A stretch of 64,000 nucleotides of DNA from Edolisoma coerulescens (Eukaryota > Chordata > Aves > Passeriformes > Campephagidae), in contig VWZW01005387.1 of the NCBI GenBank assembly GCA_013397115.1, positions 566,507 to 630,506 of the forward strand. Reading direction: 5' to 3'. Below are positions 10,801 through 23,633 of this stretch, piece by piece. The notes below the pieces were generated by a model. The model did no database searches. It saw only the letters and a list, made by a program, of their open reading frames with translations, and was not told the DNA's origin. How positions within the stretch are numbered: the stretch's first letter is position 1; every line of letters begins with the position of its first letter. A program made the translations under genes and the position numbers.

Positions 10801-13800
10801 GTAATCTCATGCATTTCTCATGTAACTGGGAGTAAAATGCAGGACACAGTAGGAAAAAGACCAGTAATCAATTTTATTCAGCCTCCACCTTATTCTCCTT
10901 CAAATTTCCAGTGAAAGGTGTATCTAAGAAACATAGAAAGGTATATTGCTTTTGAATCAAATTGTGAACTGTTTCCTTCAGTGTTAAAATCTTTCTAGAA
11001 AATGTCTTTTTCAGTAGGGATCCACTGAAAGAAGCCTATATCTAATGTGATGGTTTTAGGTTATGCAAAGAATGCTATTGTTGCTTTAAATAGAAAGAGA
11101 AGACTCTTGTGTCCCATCTTAACAATACTACAGACAACACATTTTAAACAATGTAGTCCAACTTTATAACAAGTCTATAGACTACACAGCTAATTCAGAA
11201 AAAAAAAGAAATAAGTGCATTGATTAGCCTAAATTTGAAATTATTTATACAGTTTTGCAATGTGAATCTAAACAGTAAGGCTGATTCTTTGGTTAATTAC
11301 ATCAATATGTTAGAGGACTTGCTGTGCAAAGAATTAGGCTACTTGATGTCAGAAACTAAGATGAAACCATTCAACTCCTTGGGAACTTCATATCGTGACT
11401 ATACAGATGATTTCCAGTTCTCTGTTCCTCTCATGTTTTGATGTAACTTCTTTCTTTAAAACAAAGACTATTGCAAAGAGCAAGGTGATGCCTTGATTCC
11501 ACTACGATTAATTTGTTTTGCCTCTGATTTCAATATCTTTGAAAGAATACTTTCTCAGTGATTGCCAGCTTGGAATGTTCTGTCCTGTTCCAATCTAACT
11601 TTTGTTACTGGATTTATCTGGTAAAACTTTCACTCCTCTGAAGATATCTGAGATTTGCATCTTATCTCTGTATGGACAGGAATTTTGCTAGACTGGTTTC
11701 CCTCAAAGCTGGATTTACTCTGTGTGATATATAAAATCATATCATTTTTTTTTAAATTGTCTTTTTTAAAGTTTAATCCACAAACCAGATGTGTCTGAAA
11801 GCTCTCCTAAAGTTGAACTGAGATGACTCAAAAAAAGCCCCAGATGACTTATAGCAATCCAACACACTAATAGGATATAGGATACTTGACTTGTATTTGA
11901 ATTTCTCTGCTGGCATATTGAATTCATGACCACTCCTCCCTGGAGTTGGAAAAGGACCTTCCTTCTTCTACATGTGTTACAGGCTGATGATATCAACATA
12001 TGCAGAAGAAGTGCCAAGGCTGCAAGAAATCAAATGGGCTTTAGCATGGTAAGATCCAGCTTTAGAAGGCCTCTTAAACAGGGAGAAAATCTGGATATAT
12101 GTTGAGTGTCTACATTTTAAATATTCTTACTTTTAAAAGGATTTTATATATGAAGTTACCATACAGACATTTTTAGATGCCTTTGAAGAAAATATAATAT
12201 TCACATATAAATAAATTATTAAAGCAGATGTGGTGACTGGTTTTAAGAAATACCATGCTTTTTTTTAATATAATTTTTATATGTTTTAAACTCTTCTGAA
12301 ACTTAAAATCATTACAGAAGGCTTCTTGGATTCCTTAATGGTTGTACATTTAGATTTAATTAGTAGAAGAAACTTCTGGCATAATATCCAAAAGCTATCT
12401 GATATTTTCATACTGTACCTGGAAAAATTGCAGCTGCCTCCATTGTTACTTTTTAAATTACAATTTTTAGCATCTAATGCATTAATGCTGTATATGCTAT
12501 CAAAGAGCCATATTTTCTAGAGAGTTAAAACTTGAAAATCAATAAATCTAATTAAGAACTTCAAGTTTCTGGAATTCTCATCAAGGCTACTTCCTGTACA
12601 ATAAACAATAAAAAATAAGTAATACCAAGTTGAAATATGAGGTTAAAAAAAAAAAATCAATTGGACTAAAAAGCACCAGATCCTTCAAGCAAACAGTTAT
12701 CAAAGAACTGTGACAAGAGAATCTTTTTGATTTGAGATATATTCATACCATGATGGTATTTTGTAAGTTGGTTAAAGTATGAACTTTTGAACTTTAAAAC
12801 CACAATGAACAAGAAAGAGTTTAAACTGAGGGTAGTATGTAATTTAGCTTAACTGCACATTTGTAAAGTCACTGAACCCAGTCTAGATGAGGGATAATAA
12901 GGAGAATATTTTCATTCACCCTATAATAATTTATTCATTTCCCACCATCAAAAGACAGCTCAAATATACCAGTACAGATCCAGGACACAATATTACAGTG
13001 CAAACCCCTATTTAGCCCTAACACCTAACCCATTACAAATACATATTTCTCAGCATCTCATGTGATGATGTTAAAAAGTCTTGTTATGAAGGTCCAAGCC
13101 CCCAAGAACTTAGAAAGTAGAGACAACAATATAAATTGGATGTAATTCCAAAATGCTGCAATACTTCTGAGAGGTGGCTGAACATAAGATCAAAAATAGC
13201 AGCTGTGATTTCCCAGTTTCTCTTGCTTCCTGTAAATTCTTATATTTATAAAAAGACAAAGACTTTATCATTAAATCCAAGTGTTCAGAGCTACAGTCAT
13301 CTTACTTATGTGTATATGCATGTTCTTATTTTCAGTGAAAATATTTACACCCCTGTCCACCCATCTTCAGTGTTTTTAAAGGTGGTACAAGCAATGCACA
13401 CAACTTTCTGAGGACAATGTGGTTCACCCAGTCCTCATTCACACTAAATCTTGCAAGGAACTAAAGCTGCCAAGCTTCTATAATTACAGGTCCAAATGTT
13501 TGTGCATCTGGGCTCTTGCACATGTGTAGGAGTGCACCAGCTGTTCCCTTCCTCTGCATAATTTTCTCCTTTCCATTTTACCTTGTGAAGTAAGGTTTCC
13601 TAAGGCAACTGATAAAACATTTGGGATCAGACGAGCATGAACTTTATCACCTAGCTCAGAACTGAGTCTCTCAAATACATGTAGATATGCCAACCACTGT
13701 AAAAAACTAGGATTTTTCCTTTGATCCTTCTGATCACTTAGTGAGGCAGTAAGAAGCAAGAACAAGTGAAGAATGAGCTGGAAATCACATTCAGTATGGA

Positions 13801-14285
13801 GTGGGTTAAATTGTTGTTATGGGGATGATTGAAGTAGAGAGAGAAGCATGGTTAAAAGCATCTGACACAGCCAAGTACAGAGGATCAGAGCTGTAAAGCT
13901 GGAGAGGATAATGATAGATTCTGGGATAGTCACGAAGTGAAAGAAGAAGCCAAAAAACTAAATGGATACACTGCACTTGAAAACAATTTCTTCTAGAAGC
14001 TTGTTGTTTGGTAAAGGTTAAGTAATGGGGCAAAACAGTGTTGTGAACTTTTCAATATAGTCATCTGCTCGATTATGGCCTCAGTCGCTGCAGTGACCCA
14101 CCACTACCTCAATGTTAGGAATAATTATGTATTTAATTACCTTTCCTCCAAATACTTTGAGTAACTTTGTGGGGTTTTGAGGTTTTCTGTTGTTTTGCTT
14201 TTTTTCTTGGACTTACTAGCAAATTAATTCTCTTTTTCAATAGTAACTAGCTACCAAGGCAGAGCATGTGTAGGACAAACCTCAG
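10801..14285. other. AT-rich unique sequence, no gene seen
   Basis: Frequent stops occur in all frames. A 12-base A-run is at 12645-12656. Open stretches of 60 to 93 codons (for example minus-strand 13484-13765) show no family resemblance. No transposon was recognised. Confidence 0.55.
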
Positions 14286-14289
14286 TAGT

Positions 14290-14660
14290 CCCACAACAGA
14301 CCACCATGTATCTGTCACAGGCCACAGTGCACCAAGACTCTGCACAGATGGTCTCCTTGCTTCTTGGTGTTCATCTGGAGCTGCTGCAGGTGGATGCTGA
14401 GACAGACAGCACAGCCAAGGGGAGAGCTGTGCAAAGAGCCCTGCAAAGATGGGCTATGAGGAACCTCCTCTGTGGCTCACCCAGGCACTCTCAGCCCTTT
14501 GGCTCAGGAGTTCATCCCAGCTCAGTCCCCCCCCAGATGCTCCCCTGAGCCATCCTCCAGGTGTGCCTGTGTCCAGCCCTGGTCCTGACCTGACTGCACT
14601 GGCTTCTCTTCCTGCCTTCTCCTCAGATGTAGCTGGTTACAAAAAATTTGTCCAGTCTTG
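14290..14660 (+). other. GC-richer patch of unknown origin
   Basis: This block stands out from its AT-rich flanks through many CAG, CTG, CCC and GGC triplets. It contains two overlapping plus-strand open stretches (14306-14548 and 14449-14661), the first at a CCACCATG context close to a Kozak start. Neither translation (80 and 70 codons) resembles a domain I know, and the composition is rich in S, P, L and Q as expected for random GC-richer DNA. It could be an old retroelement or processed-pseudogene fragment, a small CpG-poor regulatory region, or an unrecognised repeat. Confidence 0.3.
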
Positions 14661-16877
14661 ACAAAACAGTTTTATTTCCATCTTTTTTTCATATAAACAT
14701 GCATGTATTTGCCCTGTTACATTCTCATATTTATGCTTCACTCCCAGACTTTCATATCTGCCCATATCAGTAACATTGGCATCCTGCTTTAGTCAAGACT
14801 GTCCCTGAATTTTCCTATTGTCTATTATTGTGCTTGAGCTAGCTTGTCATGTAAAACCTCCATTATCCACATACTTCCACATGCTTCCACAACTGGTAGG
14901 AACTCTTAAGAGATGAATGTGTAAACATTTTCATTTATTTTTTTGTTTTATTTTCAAAATAAGCCGTGAAACTCTTCAACACAATCTACTCTGCTGTTAG
15001 TTGGGTAACTATTTAAGCTTACTACAGTGAGTGCCCAGCCTCCCACATCCTACAACTTCTTTTATTATTCCTCATCTGAATTTAGTTTGTAAGCAATTCC
15101 AAAAGAGAATCACATTTTTCTCTCTCCCGCTCTCAGACACTCGCTAGGGATGATTTAAACTTTGAATCAAAATGAAAGAATTAGTAGGCCACAGTAGCAC
15201 AGCACAACAGTAAATGATAAATAACATAAGCAGTTGAAATTTTACACAAAAATGTCAGTAAGCAGAATGCAATTATTTAGGCAAACTGGGAAGTGTCCAG
15301 GACACTGAAGCCAATATGCAAATTACTGGAAACCTTACATAAAAGATTAGTCATAGGAGTAATTATACTTAGTATTCCTATCATATTTCCATCTTCAAAA
15401 CACAGAGTCAATGTACTAGGCATGATTAATTTTCTACAACTTTTCAACACTATGATTTACCAACCTGCTCTACAATATCACTTCAAAAACCCACTTTTCT
15501 CCCCATCACTGTCCTCTAAAATTGGCTAAAGGCTGAAACAAGGCAAGGAAAATCTTTGTCACAGAGCTTAAAAGATTTTACTTTAATCTTGTTGTAATTT
15601 AAGAGTCCTTCTTTTGCAGTAATCTGAAATTTTGGACACAAATTATGTGCTTCATCATGAAGAAAACTCCAAATCTCAAATCCTCAGACAAACTTAACCC
15701 CTCAAATCAAAAAAATAGTTCTTTCAAATTTATAACATAAAATATTTCATTTAGACCTGAAATTCCATCTAAGAGGCCATGTTCCAAAGTTCCTGGTTCA
15801 GTCCCTTTTCTCCATGATTTCTGAGATGTAGGGATGAACAAATTTTGGTTGCCCCTGTTGAGAGCAAAGTCCAGATGTCAAAAAAAAATCTCACTGGTGT
15901 TTTTAGTAACTATGCTGAAACTCAACTCAATTTCAACTCCTCGCAGCTGCTGTCTCTGTCTACAGGGTAGTGCCAGGGCACAAGGGACTCTATCAGTTCT
16001 TTTATCTCCAGACTTCCCCACCAGCAGATGTAGCTGGCTTATCCTGGATTCAGAAGCCCAATCGTGATTCAGTATGCAGGAAATGTGAGCAATCAGGGAC
16101 AGTGGATCATGAGCACACTTGGAAGCTTAAACAAAAGTATAAATGCTCAGACTTGCAAGGAATCAAAAGATTCCAGGTCGATACTGAGAAAGTTGGAAAG
16201 GCATCTTTCCAGGTATAGCACTGGGTGCAGAGAGAATTTGCTACACTGCACCCATGAATTTATGGGGCTACCCAGAGCTGGATGCCCTTGAGCCCTGTCT
16301 CAGGGCTTTCCTTCCACAGACAAACTGGACTACACATGCAAGGACTTTTGAGCCACCATTATTCTCTGATAGTAAATTTGTCTGTGGAAAATTCTGACCA
16401 GCTCTAATTTTACCTGAGCTCCTTTAGGTTCTATCAATAACTAATTCACAATATCACAAAGCCAGAATCTTTGTGGAATACTTCATTTTAAGACTTGTTT
16501 TCTACATTCTGCAGCAGACACTATTTAAGGAGGAGTTTGTAAAATGTATTATGCATGTATGCATCTTTCTTAGCTGTACAAATTGATCTCTAGAGTTTGC
16601 CATAAAATGCTCAAGTGCAAAGAGCTAAAACCATGAAAGAGTAGATGGAGAATGAGTAATATGCTTCATTAATATCATGAGATAGAGAAGGAATAACATT
16701 AGTTTTTATTAGTTGGTTACTATTTGTACAGTTCTTTGAATATATAACATGCTCCATATAAGCATTAAATTATTATTAATATTAGGCTGTCAAATCTCTC
16801 TGTGTTGTACTGCTCTCACTTTCTGGGTACTATGAAAATGAATGCATGCCTAAGAGGCTGAGCACTAGATCAATCAC

Positions 16878-16912
16878 ATCAAATAAAACCACATCAAATC
16901 AAATCAAATCAA
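16878..16912. repeat. (ATCAA)n pentanucleotide microsatellite
   Basis: Four exact ATCAA units run from 16893 to 16912, preceded by a diverged ATCAA-like stretch from about 16878. It is a short tandem repeat that could vary in length between individuals. Confidence 0.8.
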
Positions 16913-17625
16913 GACAACACCTTTAATGAGCGTTGTTGAATCTATTTTGCAGATGGCAGTAATGCTTTTGCATCTGCTGCTGTAATATTCATTGGAGCAC
17001 TTCCTTCTGGCTTCACATATTTTTAAATTTTTGGCAGTATGAATGGACCAACCCTGACTCTACTATATTTTTATTTTGATGCTATGTTATTATGCTGGTG
17101 GCATTTTTATCTATTTGCACCCAATTTTGAATTCTTTACCAACAGAACATTATTTTAAGCACTAGTTTTGTTGGAAGTCATGAGATCTTCATTCTACCAG
17201 TGTTTTTAGAATGAATACTTCAATTTTGTGCTGATGTCCTGATTATAGACACTATGCTTGGCCTACTTCATATGAGCATCAGATGAAAATTGGAAGTCTG
17301 CCCTTTTAAGACATCTCAAAGTATTTACAGATACTGGTCACTGAGTAAAATTTCATATAGTATATAAAATTTGTGTGAGTATGCATATTTATATGCATAT
17401 CAGTGCAATGCTGTTAATATAGTATACTTACACTTGCAAAGTGACTTGAATAGAGTTTTGCAGAATCAAGTGAGGTTCCTTTCATAAAGTACCTGGCTAA
17501 TCTAAGAATCAGAAGTGATATCCTTTTAGAGGTAGGGTATTATTTTAGTGCAGATAAGCATACAAAAGAGAAAATTACAGAGACAAATGACAGGAACAGA
17601 TGCAGAGACCTAGGAAAAAAGACAG

Positions 17626-17650
17626 AAAAAAAAAGCCCCCCCCAACCCCC
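17626..17650. repeat. Adjacent A-run and C-run
   Basis: Nine A residues, one G, then eight C residues and a further AACCCCC. The C-rich half is unusual in this AT-rich context and is the longest C homopolymer I noticed in the window. Confidence 0.7.
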
Positions 17651-20600
17651 TCTTTTGGAAGGTCTGGGAGAGAACACATGTAAAAGAATTTTGATGTTAA
17701 TGCTGATAATTTTATAGTGCTTGCTTTCTTCAAATACAGTGTAAAACAGAGTTTCTCATGCCTCATATAAGTATGAATGGAATTGTATCAAAATAACCTG
17801 GCTTCATCATTATCTTTTCCTCCTAACCAAAATAACTCACAGGACCACAGATTTTGACTAGCCATTCAGTTTGAAAGGACTGTGTATCCTTACTTCTCTG
17901 AACTGTGATGCCATCCTACAGAGTTCAGAGTGCTGCAGTGGTCTCTTCTGCTTGGTAGCACTGTATGTTATCAGAGTGGAAGGTGATATTTAGCTAAATG
18001 AACTACTTAAAAAACTTGACTTTGCTGCACTCCCAGTTATGTATCACATGGTAGCTAAGAAAGAAATGGAACATGTGGATTATTGTTAAGCAAAACCATT
18101 TAGCAGTAATATTTAGGGCTGCAGTGCAAGAGGAAAGACAAAAGGAGTCCTTCTGCTAAGGAAAGAAACACCCCTAAATAAAAACTTACCTCTACTGACT
18201 TCCAACCAGTGACAAGACAAGATTGACACCTTTGCTTATAATATCTGAATGAAATGTTAGCAGTTCCTCGGCAACTAATGCCATGGAAATGGATTCACAT
18301 GCCCTGTGGGTATGAATCTACAACCCAGGATTAATTGGGTTACTTTTACAAAGTGAAGACTTTTGTAAATAAGCCAAACTTCTAAATTAATTTGGAATTT
18401 CTGATAAGTATCAGACTAATGTATTGGAAGATTATTTTTTAACCTCCTGCTAATGCTGCTTTGAGCTTGATTAGGCAGGAGCAGCATCCAGGGACACAGA
18501 CCTGTTCAAGCCCTTGTCTTTAGCCTGCCCTACAGCCTGTCAAGGACTGGCAGAAAGCATTGTTCCAGGTAATGTCTGCTGTTATGCGCTGGCCTCATTA
18601 TAGTCTGACTCGAAGAACTACTCTGTAATTCATATAAATCGGATTTTTTTTGTTGAGGCCAGTGTACTGAGAGAAACATGCACTCTATGCCTGTCACTCA
18701 TAAACTAATTCATACATATAATGTATCATAGTAGTATTTTGTACAGATTTTTTGAATTGAATCTGTTGCTTTTCTAAGGCTATTTTATGGAAGCAAAATC
18801 CAAATTCTTTGCACTCATTTCTAGGTAGCTTTAACTATATAGATCTATATATGTATGCTATAATCACTGAAATATCAGTGAAACTTAAACATTGAAAAAG
18901 GAGTTCATTTGCATCTGGACCCACGAATTAGTTTTCCAGTCAGCTTTAAAATAGCGAAGACTCGTGTTAAAATGAACTCCATTGTAAAACTTGACTGAAA
19001 TTCCCAAACCTCCCTCTCCAATGGTTAGAAGAAGCCAAGGCAATTGATTTGTTCAGACTTTGCACCACATTTTTAAACAGTTAAATTGAAGAAAAATTAA
19101 TCTGTCCCTCAATCCCCACCTAAGTACCTGATGTAAAAAGCCCAAAATGGCTCTTGGACATGATAAAATTGACCTCAACCTGTTCCTATCTATCAAATCT
19201 AAGAATTGTTCGTGTGCTCAACATTATCTCCTCTGAGGTCAGAGATTAAGAGCTGGCCTCAGGTGACCCAGTAGAAAAACTTCAGTAATGTTGCATACAC
19301 ATTCTATTTATTGAAAGGAAAGAATATTAGCAGTTGGTACTAATACTCTATTTAGGAGGACTGCAGTTGAGAGAATGTTGTAATGAGATTGGCGTTTTAC
19401 ATGAGGAATTGGTACTACTTTCCTAAAATGCATCAGTGGTCTCCAAGTTATATTTGTGCTTCAGAGATAAGCCAAATGCCATTATTCTGTCCTGCAGCAG
19501 TCTGTATTTTTAGAAAAGATGAAATAACCAACACTTGCATTTTTTACATCTGTGATATGAACCAATAACCCCATGAAATTGGATGAGCACTAACCTTCTG
19601 TGAAAAACGATTAGCCCTATGTTCTAAGATAAAAATAATAAAATATGAAAAGTTTTTGAAGGGCAAGAATTACTCCTCCTGAACTGAGAATGAGATTTCT
19701 TTGTGGAATTACTGAGAGGATTTTTTTTCCAGAAAAGTGTGGAGCAGCAAGTTACACTATTTATTAAGATTTAATGAAATGCATGGAAAAGCTTGTCTCT
19801 AAGATACATTTCTCAAAAACAATGTGGTAGCTGGGATTTCTGTTCATGCCTTTTATCTTGGTCTTCAAAACTGGTGTGAATGCATGAAGGCAGAATATGC
19901 CAGTGCTGCCATCAGGAAGATATTAAGCATAAAAGAACTTATACTGAGCTTGACGCTTTAGCAGGCACAGGCATTAGTTCATTTCAAGTTTTTCTTAACC
20001 CCACATAAAAACCTTTCATTTAAAATATTTTCAATTATACTACAGGAATAATTAATTTTATATTTTTTAACTCAAAGAACAATATTTGCTACAGACTACA
20101 GTTGAATTTTCTAAATAGAAGATTGAAACATATCCTTAAATCACACTTATATTTATATTTTTCAATTATCTTTATTTTTTAATGGTATATTTTCCTGGTT
20201 TTGTTATGTGTAATTCAAAAAAGCAAAACCTGTAACTTTAATATCTTGATATTACTAATTTAGTCAGATTTGAGTATACCACCTTAAAAAAAATAAAGAA
20301 CATAATTACATGAAATTATTAGAAAGAAACAAGATAACGTTTTCAAAAATGGCTACATGGTTTTGAAGCAGAAATTCCATGTCAGAAATTGTTTGTGAAC
20401 CTGGGGATTTTTTACATTTCATCGAATGTCAACAGAATTTAAGCAATTAAGTGCTTACATTCCTTTTGATAGTTTTACATATGCTTTAGGAGAAAGAATA
20501 AATTACAGGAAAAGGAAGACTCACTGATCTATTTTTCATAAAGTATTTTTTAAACTCGCTATCTGAAAACAGAAGGCTGTTGAGTAACTTAGAGGTTATT

Positions 20601-23279
20601 AATATTTTGGAAGATATATAAAGGATGAGTCAAGAAAAACAGTAGAAAATGTAAATCTTGGAAGTAGAAATGGTGTGCTAAGGGGAAAAAGGAGACTGTA
20701 AGTCCCTCTGGATATCCATAGTGTCCCATATTGGGAAAGCTACCCTGGCAGCCTCTTGGTAGAGTGTCAGACTTTCTAGGAGCTCTCCCAGTGACAGGCA
20801 CCTCTGTATCACTTAACAGACCCAAGGCAGACGGGCCTTGCGTGGTAGAGTCCCAGAGCTTTTCCCTCTCTCATCTCCATGAGGGAAGGATGCTTTACAT
20901 GCCTCTTGTTTTGAGACAAGGTCAAACAACCTGATAGAATTCCACTCATCCGAATCTTTATGGATGTGTGTGTATGCATCGGTTTCAAATCCAAGACACT
21001 TCCGAATCCAGTTATCTCCCTCTTTCCTTCAACTGCACTGAATTCTTATCTCTGCCTGAAAGCTTTTCTGATAAGTAAATTTATTTTTCCCATATATCCA
21101 ATGCTACTGGTACCATGACCCTGATGAGAGTACTTTGAAACACCAATAGGTTTAAATGCTAATTATAGAAGCTGGAAAATAGGAACAAACAAACCAACAA
21201 AAAAAAAAAGGCTGATATCCATATACAAAACATAAAAATGTCTGAGGGTGTCAAAATGGAAGTGCTTTGGCAACAACCATCGATTAGAAACTTATTAAGA
21301 TCATTCCAATGGGATTCAGTTTGCTCTTGAGTTTCAATTCTCTTGGGCTAGAAATAGCATCGTGAATGAGTTCATGTGCTCCAGACTGAAGGAGATTACA
21401 TGTTTTCACACAGAGGATACAGATATAGGGAATGAGATAAAGTTCTTACACAGCTACACTGGTTTCAACTTTATATTGAGTCCAATTTTATTTAATGCAT
21501 GGCATCCTTTTACTCTGACATTGTCAGGTATTTAACCCTGAATACTTCTGGACAGAGAATCTCTAAATGACCTTAAGGCAACAAAGTAAAACTACTTATA
21601 CATATTATAATGCTCCCAGTGAAGACATTATTTCTTATGTTATACTTCACAGCATGCTTTGATTTGCTGTTGGCCCTTCTGACTGTATAGCCTGTACAAT
21701 TTGTTCATTCAGTAAGCCCATAACTGTATATGGGAGTGAAAAACTACACAGAGACATCCAAGCCAACCCCATCAAAATTAGCCTGTATTCCAAAGGAAAA
21801 GTCTTGGCTTTGCTAAAGTCTCTTTATCACCATATACACTGTTCCTCTCATTAACTTCAGTGGTGTAGTACACTAAAGACACTGGACACTATCTGATATC
21901 TTATGATAATATGTATGAACAGTCAAAGCTGGTTGAATGTGATGGAGCATTGACTTGGACGAAACTTTGAACTGGATATGCCTAGAACTTGTCCTTTATG
22001 AGATGTCCTCTAGACAAGCTCTAATATTGGCTGTTAAACTGGAAAAGGTAGGTTTCATTGGAGTATGAACTTTAAAGGAGGCAAAATTTAGAAGGACTGT
22101 CTGCCTAGCAATAAAAAGTTTATTGAGTTCTTCCTTGAAAGAACGTCCTTGGCATATAGTCTTGGTCTGAACCAGTTCAGAGACATTTTGGGCTATCACA
22201 AACTTAGCTTATTTCTCTGTTGTCTTCTGCTGCCTCCATGGTCTGGATGGATACCTGATTCTTGTTCCTTCCTACCTTTTTTCTTCCCCTCTCTGTTTGA
22301 GCTGAAGGTTCTCAGGCTCTCACTGTGATCATCTTGTTTTCTTTTCCTCTCTGTATCCTGCAGACTGGAAACCTCTCCCTCAGACATGCTCGTGATCTGT
22401 CTGACCTTCTCCTTTGTCTTTACAGAAAGGCTGACATCAGAAGAGACAAAACCTGAACATTCATTGCTTGGAATTATCCAAATAGTGTGGACACACTATG
22501 CCAGCACAGCCTGGACCCTACAAACTCACCATTGACTTAATGAATTGGCCAGGACCTCTGTGCCAGATCATGTCCTTGTTGTGAAGAGGGAGAATAGCAC
22601 TAGTGTTAGAGGAGAAACTGAGGAAGTCACTGTATCACATCTGCCCTACAAGCTTACATGTAGATTTCTTTCTTCGGGGCAGGATTATTGAAAGGATCAC
22701 ACTCTGTGTGTCACAAAGCTGGAAGGATACTAGAAAAACAGACATGAAAGCATGTCTGCATATCCCAGAAAAGAGATAGACTTTCCTGAACTACTCTATT
22801 TCATTCACTAGATGATCAAGTACATCAACACATTTTGGATATTAAGCTAAATATTTTTTTAAAGTTAATAGTCTGAAAGCACCTGTTAACCAGCAATGCT
22901 TATGATTTTACCATTCTATTTGAAATAATGGTTATGAAAATAAAACATATTTCATTTGATGTGGATCATCTTCTATGATTCAGAAGAGAACAGTAAAATA
23001 TATTTATATGATTTGATTAGCAGCAAAAGCAAAATGAAACAAATAATATTGCAGTCATTAATCAGAATCAAGTCCTTGCTGTGCTATGCACATATCAAGC
23101 TGACATGGGAGACATTATTTATTTATCACAGAGGGAAATTCACCTCTGCACAGAAAGTTACAGGTCTATATATAATCTAAAGCCCACATAAATCTGCCAG
23201 TTTTATGTGGATTTTCCAAATACGGTAACATCTTTTTCATAAAGAAAACAAGATTACACAGGAGAAAAATTACTTCTGG

Positions 23280-23294
23280 TTTTTTTTTTTTTTT
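23280..23294. repeat. Poly-T tract (15)
   Basis: A run of 15 T. No retroposed sequence is recognisable on either side, so it need not be the tail of a retrocopy. Confidence 0.75.
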
Positions 23295-23609
23295 CAAGTT
23301 GAATTTCCCTTTTATTGCATACAAGATTTAGGACAAGTTTATGTACCTAAGTGCCATTTATGAAGTTCAATGTGGCGATACTAACTGAAATTTTATCGTC
23401 TTGTCTGTACTAAGGTTCTCAAGATGAACACGTCATTTTTCTGAAAACTTGATAGCTTGCTCTGAAATAAATGTGAGGAACCATTTATGGGCTGGGATAT
23501 ATCTAAATCCTCATGTTTCAATGATTACACTGTGCTAGTTAAAAGGCAAAACAGTTCGAACAAACAACAAATAGTTCAGTTTCCAACACAAACAGAAAAA
23601 AAGGTCTGT

Positions 23610-23633
23610 AAAACATCTCATTTTAGATGTTTT
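23610..23633. other. Perfect 9-bp hairpin
   Basis: AAAACATCT at 23610-23618 pairs with AGATGTTTT at 23625-23633 around a 6-base loop (CATTTT). It is too short for a microRNA precursor and is probably chance. Confidence 0.35.

Noticed and set aside
17380..17399. Two TATGCATA palindromes separated by four bases
   Set aside because: TATGCATA is self-complementary and short, so its recurrence in AT-rich DNA is not meaningful without further evidence.
22190..22440. Pyrimidine-rich islet with acceptor-like CTGTATCCTGCAG and GTCTTTACAG
   Set aside because: Both acceptor-like sites occur in a generally pyrimidine-rich stretch and no recognisable frame follows either one.
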